DNA from: Actinomycetes bacterium
GTDB taxonomy: Bacteria; Actinomycetota; Coriobacteriia; WRKU01; WQUG01
Assembly: GCA_031268615.1 (NCBI GenBank)
Contig: JAIRWZ010000064.1
Coordinates: forward strand, 1-5,914
DNA length: 5,914 nt
Reading direction: 5' to 3'
Made by a program: the position numbers and the translations under genes. Positions 1 to 4,032 of the stretch are shown here, piece after piece. The notes beneath the pieces are model-generated. The model did no database searches and was not told where the DNA came from. It saw only the letters and a program-made list of their open reading frames with translations. How positions within the stretch are numbered: the stretch's first letter is position 1; every line of letters begins with the position of its first letter.

Positions 1-273
1 AGCATGCAGCTGAATACCCAACGCAGCCACAATCTTCAGCAAGGTAGCCGCCGACGGGTTACCGTCAGCCGACAGCGATTTGTACAGGCTCTCACGCGAG
101 ACCCCAGCGCGACGGGCAATGTCAGACATACCACGAGCGCGCGCCACGTCGCCTAAGGCGACCGCCAACGACTGCGGGTCATTTTCCTCCAGCGCCGCAT
201 CCAGATAATAGGCAATGTCAGCCTCTGTTTCCAGGTATTCAGCCGCGTCAAACGGTATTGTTTTTACTGTCAT
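1..273 (-). CDS. HI1420-family antitoxin (COG3636), C-terminus cut by window edge; partner toxin truncated
   Basis: Ninety-one codons are visible from an ATG, open to the window edge with no stop. The protein is a small helix-turn-helix DNA-binding antitoxin of the 'probable addiction module antidote' type. The family hallmarks are a helical N-terminus (EYLETEADIAYYLDAAL), an ALGDVARARGMSDIARRAG stretch that forms the first half of the HTH, and then SRESLYKSLSADGNPSAATL, which includes the recognition helix. Family members bind the cognate RelE/ParE-like toxin and repress their own promoter. A good Shine-Dalgarno, AGAGAGGA (282-289), lies 8 nt before the ATG. Over the last 79 visible residues I count 61 identities to the second antitoxin at 888-1211 (about 77%). 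Its own toxin upstream keeps only the C-terminal third, so this is an orphan antitoxin unless it is paired elsewhere. Family assignment is firm; present function is inferred. Confidence 0.88.
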   Translation of the reverse strand, partial: MTVKTIPFDAAEYLETEADIAYYLDAALEENDPQSLAVALGDVARARGMSDIARRAGVSRESLYKSLSADGNPSAATLLKIVAALGIQLHA

Positions 274-373
274 GTTTCATATCCTCTCTGACGCCAGTCA
301 ATAATTCCCGCGCGTGCGCAATGTCGCGGCGTTGGGTGGACTTATCCCCACCAACCAGCAATATAATGGTAGT
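248..373 (-). pseudogene. C-terminal remnant of an HI1419-family (RelE/ParE-like) toxin
   Basis: The reading frame encodes TTIILLVGGDKSTQRRDIAHARELL, which matches CELVLLLAGGDKSSQNRDVVRARELL near the end of the intact toxin at 1208-1531. Homology stops abruptly at about position 373. Upstream, the frame runs into unrelated sequence (residues TFTYFLF) and an in-frame TGA at 395-397. The first ~70 residues of the toxin fold, including the conserved ELRIDYGPGYRVYY strand region, are therefore missing. The 3' end is also altered: the frame runs about 26 nt into the antitoxin gene before its TGA at 248-250, whereas the intact module ends in a clean ATGA overlap. No start codon with a ribosome site is evident. 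It is almost certainly non-functional, and the abrupt left junction suggests a deletion or insertion breakpoint. Confidence 0.8.
282..289 (-). promoter_or_regulatory. Ribosome binding site of the orphan antitoxin
   Basis: AGAGAGGA on the minus strand lies 8 nt before the ATG at 273. It supports this start over the out-of-frame ATG at 280, and it lies inside the toxin remnant, so the antitoxin could still be translated without an intact toxin. Confidence 0.55.
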
Positions 374-389
374 GAATAGAAAATAGGTA

Positions 390-409
390 AAAGTTCACAC
401 AAAGTTCAC
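390..409. repeat. Direct repeat AAAGTTCAC, spaced one helical turn
   Basis: AAAGTTCAC occurs at 390-398 and again at 401-409, an 11-bp period, so both copies face the same side of the helix. The pair lies about 17 bp beyond the point where toxin homology is lost. It could be a small operator or a junction scar; nothing else identifies it. Confidence 0.45.
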
Positions 410-489
410 TTTTTTGGAGAGGTGCCAAGACCTCACTCAGGCTCTGCACCAGTTAAACACTTGCACGCTATTCTCTTGTCCGTCCGGAA

Positions 490-498
490 TGATATGAT
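490..498 (+). promoter_or_regulatory. Candidate extended -10 promoter for the 35-codon frame
   Basis: TGATATGAT matches the extended -10 pattern TGnTATAAT with five of six core bases. No convincing -35 is seen at 17 bp, as expected for extended -10 promoters but also for chance matches. A start near 505 would give a leader of about 55 nt containing the 533-553 hairpin. Confidence 0.3.
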
Positions 499-532
499 GG
501 CTCACGGTAGCCTGGTGTTGCAGGCGGTAATT

Positions 533-553
533 CCAGCCCCGGAAAGGGGGTGG
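533..553 (+). promoter_or_regulatory. Hairpin enclosing the Shine-Dalgarno of the small frame
   Basis: CCAGCCCC (533-540) pairs with GGGGGTGG (546-553), giving seven Watson-Crick pairs and one G-G mismatch around a GGAAA loop. The purine run GGAAAGGGGG (541-550), the only plausible ribosome site for the ATG at 560, lies in the loop and 3' arm. A folded leader would hide it, a device common in type I toxin mRNAs. Folding was judged by eye. Confidence 0.4.
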
Positions 554-559
554 ATTGAG

Positions 560-667
560 ATGGTTCAAATCATCGCACTTATAGCAGCCCTAGCTGCCGC
601 GGTGAGGGAGACCGTCCTGTTGGTGCTGGTCATTTATGACCGCGCAAAACAGAACCGCCGTAGCTAA
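560..667 (+). CDS. Possible 35-residue hydrophobic membrane peptide (toxin-like), unrecognised
   Basis: I do not recognise this peptide. The ATG is preceded at 9 nt by a strong purine run (GGAAAGGGGG). The product has a hydrophobic stretch, IIALIAALAAAV (4-15), a charged R-E pair (16-17), a second hydrophobic stretch, VLLVLVIY (19-26), and a basic tail, DRAKQNRRS. Size, a single membrane-spanning core and a positive C-terminus resemble type I toxin or holin-like peptides (compare the ~35-residue Ldr proteins), without visible sequence identity to any. The same frame is open upstream to a GTG at 422, but that extension is not hydrophobic and lacks a clear ribosome site. An opposing promoter at 743-771 would produce an antisense transcript across the whole frame. 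A frame this short can also arise by chance. Confidence 0.3.
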   Translation: MVQIIALIAALAAAVRETVLLVLVIYDRAKQNRRS

Positions 668-742
668 TCCGGCCACAGCGGTTCACCTGTTTCAATCGGG
701 GTAACCGTCTGCGACCAAACATCGGGCTACCTCTTAGCTTAT

Positions 743-771
743 ATTCTACGCTCGCGGCCGCCTCACTTCAA
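743..771 (-). promoter_or_regulatory. Candidate minus-strand sigma70-type promoter facing the small frame
   Basis: The -35 TTGAAG (766-771) and -10 TAGAAT (743-748) are separated by exactly 17 bp, with four and five of six consensus bases. Transcription would begin near 736 and run left, antisense to the frame at 560-667, then possibly on to the toxin remnant and orphan antitoxin. It could serve as an antisense RNA promoter, as a replacement promoter for the orphan antitoxin, or as both. Confidence 0.45.
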
Positions 772-887
772 GGGGCAATTTTGCCAGCGGAACCAAGCGG
801 TCGCCAAGCGATACCATCAGGGAGACATCAGCGCCAACAGGACAATCAGGCAACCACCACTGACAGAGCTGTCTCACACCCACCCCA

Positions 888-1211
888 TCATGCCGCCACC
901 ACCTCGCGCGACGGCGCGTCATCAGCCATTGGCGAGGCATGCAGCTGAACCCCTAGCGCAGCCACAATCTTTAGTAGGGTAGCCGCCGACGGGTTACCGT
1001 CGGCCGACAGAGCGCGGTATAGGTGTTCGCGTGACGCGCCAGACTGACGCGCAATACGCGACATACCACGGGCGCGTGCCACGTCACCTAAGGCAGCAAT
1101 CAACAGCGCGGGGTCGTTTTCAGCCAGCACCGCGTCAATGTATCCGGCTATGTCATCTTCGGTTTTCAGGTAATCCGCTGTGTCGTAGGGTGTCAAATTC
1201 GCTTTTATCAT
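888..1211 (-). CDS. HI1420-family antitoxin (COG3636, HTH), intact
   Basis: A 107-residue helix-turn-helix antitoxin, within the usual ~95-110 residue size of the family. Order: an N-terminal toxin-contacting helical part (PYDTADYLKTEDDIAGYIDAVL, about 8-29); the linker ENDPALLIAALGDVARARG (31-49); the HTH (about 49-70, GMSRIARQSGASREHLYRAL); the very conserved DGNPSAATLLKIVAALG (71-87); and a short acidic/alanine tail. The start overlaps the toxin stop as ATGA (1208-1211), and AAGGAAGGAG (1219-1228) lies 7 nt before the ATG, so translation is both coupled and independently primed. This favours antitoxin excess. In this family the antitoxin neutralises the toxin by direct binding and, with it, represses the operon. 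Family assignment comes from motif recognition; activity is inferred. Confidence 0.92.
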   Translation of the reverse strand: MIKANLTPYDTADYLKTEDDIAGYIDAVLAENDPALLIAALGDVARARGMSRIARQSGASREHLYRALSADGNPSAATLLKIVAALGVQLHASPMADDAPSREVVAA

Positions 1212-1531
1212 TCTTGTTCTCCTTCCTTCAATTCAGCAATGGCACTAATCAACAGTTCACGCGCGCGAACAACGTCACGGTTCTGCGAGGACTTATCCCC
1301 ACCGGCCAACAACAGCACCAATTCGCAGCCATGCCAGCCGTAGTAAACGCGGTATCCCGGTCCGTAGTCTATGCGCAACTCATTCAAGCCTGCGCCTAAC
1401 GCTTTACTGTCGCCGGTATTTCCCAGCTCCAGCCGACGCACGCGTACCAGTATGCGACGGCGAGCGTCTGCATCTTTCAGTCCGGATAGCCATTTATTAT
1501 AAGCGGCTGTCTTGTAAGTCCGTATGTCCAC
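1208..1531 (-). CDS. HI1419-family toxin (COG3657, RelE/ParE superfamily), intact, GTG start
   Basis: A 107-residue basic protein read from GTG at 1529-1531; family members are about 100 residues and begin in this way (xxIRTYKTAAYNKWLSGLKD). An upstream TTG (1579) would add 16 residues (ending RVRYNSC) that do not resemble the family, and it overlaps the promoter, so I reject that start. Conserved features are the N-terminal helices with WLSGLKD (14-20), the RRILVRVRRLELGNTGDSKALG segment (25-46), the core strands ELRIDYGPGYRVYY (51-64) and the C-terminal LLLAGGDKSSQNRDVVRARELL (73-94). It is a small killer protein of the RelE/ParE fold, in toxin-first order as in higBA. Whether this protein cuts mRNA or acts on gyrase cannot be told from sequence. 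It is translationally coupled to its antitoxin by ATGA. All core blocks are present, so it looks functional. Confidence 0.9.
   Translation of the reverse strand: MDIRTYKTAAYNKWLSGLKDADARRRILVRVRRLELGNTGDSKALGAGLNELRIDYGPGYRVYYGWHGCELVLLLAGGDKSSQNRDVVRARELLISAIAELKEGEQE
1219..1228 (-). promoter_or_regulatory. Ribosome binding site of the intact antitoxin
   Basis: AAGGAAGGAG ends 7 nt before the antitoxin ATG and lies within the last codons of the toxin. Its strength contrasts with the absence of any ribosome site before the toxin GTG, which should bias synthesis toward the antitoxin. Confidence 0.7.
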
Positions 1532-1537
1532 GCAGCT

Positions 1538-1566
1538 ATTGTAGCGTACACGCAACACCCACACAA
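1538..1566 (-). promoter_or_regulatory. Toxin-antitoxin promoter predicting a leaderless mRNA
   Basis: The -35 TTGTGT (1561-1566) and -10 TACAAT (1538-1543) have exactly 17 bp between them; the -10 matches five of six consensus bases. Six bases separate the -10 from G1531, so the expected start of transcription is the G of the GTG toxin codon itself or within a base of it. Confidence 0.6.
1544..1553. promoter_or_regulatory. Candidate operator palindrome in the TA promoter
   Basis: GCGT-AC-ACGC is an inverted repeat that fills the spacer right next to the -10 box. Antitoxins of this family are autorepressors with HTH domains, so a palindrome here fits an operator. Arms of four bases are short and may be chance. 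Confidence 0.35.
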
Positions 1567-1593
1567 GGAGACAATTCAAAAAGAAGTGAGTAC

Positions 1594-1627
1594 GCCCATA
1601 CCAGCAATAGAGCCGAAGGTATGAGGC
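1594..1627 (-). terminator. Inverted repeat upstream of the TA promoter, possible weak terminator
   Basis: GCCCATACC (1594-1602) can pair with GGTATGaGGC (1618-1627), giving nine base pairs with one bulged base and a 15-nt loop. Read on the minus strand, a T-rich run (CTTCTTTTTG, 1577-1586) follows about 7 nt after the stem. The distance and the large loop make it a poor intrinsic terminator. It could still insulate the toxin promoter from the tRNA/serA transcripts. No better terminator is visible between the tRNA and the toxin. Confidence 0.3.
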
Positions 1628-1748
1628 GACTTACCGTCCCACCCGGACATCTAAATCTTTAGCAACAATTTGGCGGCAGAAAATCTAAATCGAGGAAATG
1701 GAATGCAGGGAAGAACTGTAAACAATACTCCTGACCTGCGCAAATAAA

Positions 1749-1823
<75 letters not shown>

Positions 1824-1826
1824 ACA

Positions 1827-1879
1827 CCAAACAGCAACAGCACGCGCCTCACGCCAGCTACGCCACGCGCCAAACAGCA
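1827..1879. repeat. Direct repeats in the serA-tRNA spacer
   Basis: CCAAACAGCA occurs at 1827-1836 and 1870-1879, and CACGCGCC at 1841-1848 and 1864-1871. The first pair brackets nearly the whole leader between the predicted tRNA transcription start (about 1879) and the mature tRNA 5' end. They may reflect a small duplication or skewed composition. No function is evident. Confidence 0.45.
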
Positions 1880-1885
1880 CCTGCG

Positions 1886-1914
1886 AGTATATCGTTATTT
1901 CAGCGCTTCGGCAA
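1886..1914 (-). promoter_or_regulatory. Candidate tRNA-Val promoter inside the end of serA
   Basis: The -35 TTGCCG (1909-1914) and -10 TATACT (1886-1891) have exactly 17 bp spacing, with four and five of six consensus bases. The -35 and part of the spacer lie in the last codons of serA. A start near 1879 gives a ~56-nt leader to be trimmed by RNase P. Confidence 0.55.
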
Positions 1915-2812
1915 GGTATTCGGCAACCTGCAGGCCAGCGCGCGTCTGGGCTTCACGGGTTGACGCGCCCAGGTGCGGGGTCAGCACCGCACGCTCGCAG
2001 TGCAGCAGCGGGTAGTCCTCCCCCGGCGGCTCCGATTCGTAAACGTCAATGCCAACGGCCGCCAGTTTGCCGCTGTCCAGCGCTGCGGCCAGCGCCGCGT
2101 CGTCGTACATGCCGCCGCGCGCAACGTTCAACACGATGGCGCCATCCTTCATCTGCGCGATACGCTGCGCGTTGAACATACCCAGCGTTTCAGGTGTCTT
2201 CGGCAGGTGAACAGTGATGACGTCGGCGATGGGCAGGATGTCATCTATCTCCCCAATCAGCTCTACGCCCAGCGCCGCGGCGCGCGCATAGTCAGCGAAG
2301 GGGTCGTAAGCGACCAGTTTCATGCCAAAAGCAGCAGCGCGTTCGGCCACCAGCGTACCGATTTTGCCGAACCCGAAAATCGCCAGCGTTTTCCCGTACA
2401 GTTCCGTGCCCGTAAACTGCGCACGATTCCACTGCCCGGCGTGCATGCTGGCATTCGCCTGCGCCGTATTGCGCGCACAGGCCAACATCAGAGCAAAGGT
2501 CTGTTCGCAGGCCGACACGATATTGGCCGTCGGCGTATTGACGACCGCGATGCCGCGCTCTGCGGCAGCTTCCTTGTCAATGTTGTCAATGCCCACACCG
2601 GCGCGCCCGATGGCTTTCAGGTTGGTTCCGGCTTCGATGACCTCGCGCGTCACCTGCGCGGCACTGCGCACGGCAATAGCCGCATAGGGCGCAATGATTG
2701 CCGCCAGCTCCGTCGGCGACAGACCCAGCTGAACGTCCACGTCAAACCCAGCGGCACGCAAATAGTCAATGCCCTCCTGGGCAATTTTGTCAGCAATAAG
2801 AACCTTCGTCAT
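1895..2812 (-). CDS. serA: D-3-phosphoglycerate dehydrogenase, short form without ACT domain
   Basis: A 305-residue cytosolic 2-hydroxyacid dehydrogenase that oxidises 3-phosphoglycerate to 3-phosphohydroxypyruvate with NAD, the first step of serine synthesis. Visible motifs are substrate-site VRSAAQVT (48-55), RAGVGIDNID (70-79) and NTPTANI (92-98); the Rossmann motif GFGKIG (147-152) with acidic D170 closing the NAD ribose site; and the catalytic triad R232 (NVARGG), E261 (ESEPP) and H280 (LTPHLGAS). The protein ends right after the catalytic core. Classical SerA enzymes continue with an ACT domain (about 410 residues) or an ASB plus ACT domain (about 525), so serine feedback through ACT is not expected here. 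Its ATG overlaps the stop of the upstream aminotransferase as ATGA (2809-2812), which ties it to phosphoserine synthesis rather than to another hydroxyacid. Related hydroxypyruvate or glyoxylate reductase activity is the main alternative. Confidence 0.87.
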   Translation of the reverse strand: MTKVLIADKIAQEGIDYLRAAGFDVDVQLGLSPTELAAIIAPYAAIAVRSAAQVTREVIEAGTNLKAIGRAGVGIDNIDKEAAAERGIAVVNTPTANIVSACEQTFALMLACARNTAQANASMHAGQWNRAQFTGTELYGKTLAIFGFGKIGTLVAERAAAFGMKLVAYDPFADYARAAALGVELIGEIDDILPIADVITVHLPKTPETLGMFNAQRIAQMKDGAIVLNVARGGMYDDAALAAALDSGKLAAVGIDVYESEPPGEDYPLLHCERAVLTPHLGASTREAQTRAGLQVAEYLAEALK

Positions 2813-3957
2813 GACAGAAACACCGCCTCTGCAGCGCGAATCGACGCGCCTTGCTCAAAGTCATATCCCAGCTGTGTCAGCGCCATTTCCAGCGCGGTCA
2901 AGGTCGTGATGATATCGAAAGGCCCAAAGTAGCCCAGATGTCCGATACGGAAAATCCGGTCCTTATAGGCGTCCTGTCCGTTGGTAATGGTCACGCCGTA
3001 TTCGCGTTTCATAATGCCGACAATCTTTCCCGACGAAATGCCATCCGGCGCCCAGACCGGAGTCACCGCCGACCCGCGTCCCTCCGGCGGCGCGAACAGC
3101 TTCAGCCCGATTGCCTCCACGCCAGTGCGTGTGGCAGACGCCAGCAGCGAATGTCGCGCAATAACCGCCTCCAGACCCTCCTCGCGCATCAGTTTCAAGG
3201 CCTCATTCAAGCCTAAAATCAAGGTCACCGCCGGCGTATACGGAGTCATCGACTCTTTCATCGCCTTGCGGTGCTTTTTCCAGTCAAAGTAGAACTTCGG
3301 CAACGTGGACCTGTCCGCAGCGCGCCAGGCCTTTTCAGACACAGACACCGCCGCCAGACCCGGCGGCAACATCAGCCCTTTCTGCGAGCCGGTCATCACC
3401 ACATCCAGGCCCCACTCATCGGTCCGACATTCCACCGCGCCAATGCCGGTAATCGAGTCCACAATCAGCACGACGTCTTCGTACTCGGCCGTAATCGCCG
3501 CAATGTCGCGCACGGGGTTCAACACGCCCGAAGAAGTCTCGCTCTGCGTCACAATCACGCCGCGCGCGTCGGGGTGAGCCTTCAGCGCAGCCTCAATATC
3601 AGCCGCTTTGACCTGCTCATACCACTCGTACTGCAAGTCGATAACCTGCAGGCCATAGGTCTGCGCAATCAGCTTCTGACGATCGCCAAACTTGCCGTTG
3701 CGCGCGACGATAACCGTATCCCCCGCACAAAAGCAATTGACAATCGCGCCTTCCATCACTCCGGTGCCTGACGACGCAAACAGCAGCACATCGTTTTTCG
3801 TATCAAACACATATTGCAGATTGGCCTCGGCCTCTTTAATGACGGCCTCAAATTCGGGCGTGCGGTGATGAATGATTGGCGCGGCCATTTTCAGCAGCAC
3901 TTCGGCGGGCACGGGCGTGGGCCCAGGCGTCATCAGATACTTCTTTTGCAGCGACAT
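2809..3957 (-). CDS. Class V PLP aminotransferase (COG0075), likely phosphoserine or serine/alanine-glyoxylate aminotransferase
   Basis: A 382-residue fold-type I, class V aminotransferase. It starts with the family signature MTPGPTPVP (9-17) and IIHHRTPEF (28-36). Other sites are the cofactor phosphate-binding loop SGTGVMEG (63-70), QSETSSGVLNP (138-148), D167 of VDSITGIGA that holds the PLP ring nitrogen, the Schiff-base lysine K193 in GSQKGLMLPPG, and R337 in FRIGHLG for the substrate carboxylate. Length is normal. COG0075 members are annotated as alanine- or serine-glyoxylate aminotransferase or as 'soluble hydrogenase 42 kDa subunit'. The ATGA overlap with serA makes 3-phosphohydroxypyruvate the likely amino acceptor, in place of a classical SerC. 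That is inference from context. The ribosome site AAGGGGG lies 10 nt before the ATG, and a 10-bp tandem repeat (3981-4010) precedes it. Confidence 0.88.
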   Translation of the reverse strand: MSLQKKYLMTPGPTPVPAEVLLKMAAPIIHHRTPEFEAVIKEAEANLQYVFDTKNDVLLFASSGTGVMEGAIVNCFCAGDTVIVARNGKFGDRQKLIAQTYGLQVIDLQYEWYEQVKAADIEAALKAHPDARGVIVTQSETSSGVLNPVRDIAAITAEYEDVVLIVDSITGIGAVECRTDEWGLDVVMTGSQKGLMLPPGLAAVSVSEKAWRAADRSTLPKFYFDWKKHRKAMKESMTPYTPAVTLILGLNEALKLMREEGLEAVIARHSLLASATRTGVEAIGLKLFAPPEGRGSAVTPVWAPDGISSGKIVGIMKREYGVTITNGQDAYKDRIFRIGHLGYFGPFDIITTLTALEMALTQLGYDFEQGASIRAAEAVFLS

Positions 3958-3980
3958 GCGTATGCGTCCCCCTTCGGCAA

Positions 3981-4010
3981 CAGGTACGGGTCAGTACGGT
4001 CCAGTACGGT
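3981..4010. repeat. Three tandem 10-bp repeats upstream of the aminotransferase
   Basis: On the plus strand the units CAGGTACGGG, TCAGTACGGT and CCAGTACGGT share a (A/G)GTACGG core and repeat with an exact 10-bp period in the 75-nt gap between the membrane protein and the aminotransferase. One-turn spacing and position suggest a regulatory array, such as stacked operator half-sites, or slippage-generated sequence. A TACAAT hexamer (4027-4032) lies just upstream of it in the direction of transcription, but without a good -35. Confidence 0.5.
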
Positions 4011-4032
4011 TCAATTCACGGCGGTTATTGTA

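Larger units (their letters stand above)
374..887. other. ~510-bp segment between the two TA copies with no recognised gene
   Basis: No database-recognisable protein is visible on either strand. The contents I can support are a direct repeat at 390-409, an extended -10 element (490-498), a hairpin (533-553), a 35-codon hydrophobic frame (560-667) on the plus strand, a minus-strand promoter (743-771) and a short inverted repeat (GACAG/CTGTC, 862-873) just past the stop of the second antitoxin. The segment separates the truncated toxin from the intact module, so it is either inserted DNA or the scar of a larger loss. Confidence 0.5.

Noticed and set aside
746..940. 64-residue minus-strand frame overlapping the end of the second antitoxin
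   Set aside because: Half of it is a shifted reading of the antitoxin gene, there is no clear ribosome site at its ATG, the residue make-up is arginine- and tryptophan-rich as in shadow frames, and the promoter at 743-771 lies within its last codons.
1..1211. Repeated sequences considered as a CRISPR array or insertion-sequence ends
   Set aside because: The repeats are the coding sequence of two paralogous antitoxins in the same frame; there is no short regular repeat-spacer pattern and no inverted terminal repeats or transposase.
1532..1579. TTG-initiated 16-residue N-terminal extension of the intact toxin
   Set aside because: The extension lacks family similarity and covers the -35/-10 promoter; the GTG at 1529-1531 gives the usual family N-terminus and length.
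1642..1661. Small palindrome CTAAA-TC-TTTAG near 1651-1662 as a tRNA terminator
   Set aside because: Five A/T-rich pairs with a two-base loop and no following T run cannot form a stable terminator.
1973..2932. Long plus-strand frame (319 codons) opposite serA and the aminotransferase
   Set aside because: It is an antisense shadow of GC-rich coding DNA: rich in R, H and Q, with no domain, while the minus strand carries complete catalytic motifs.
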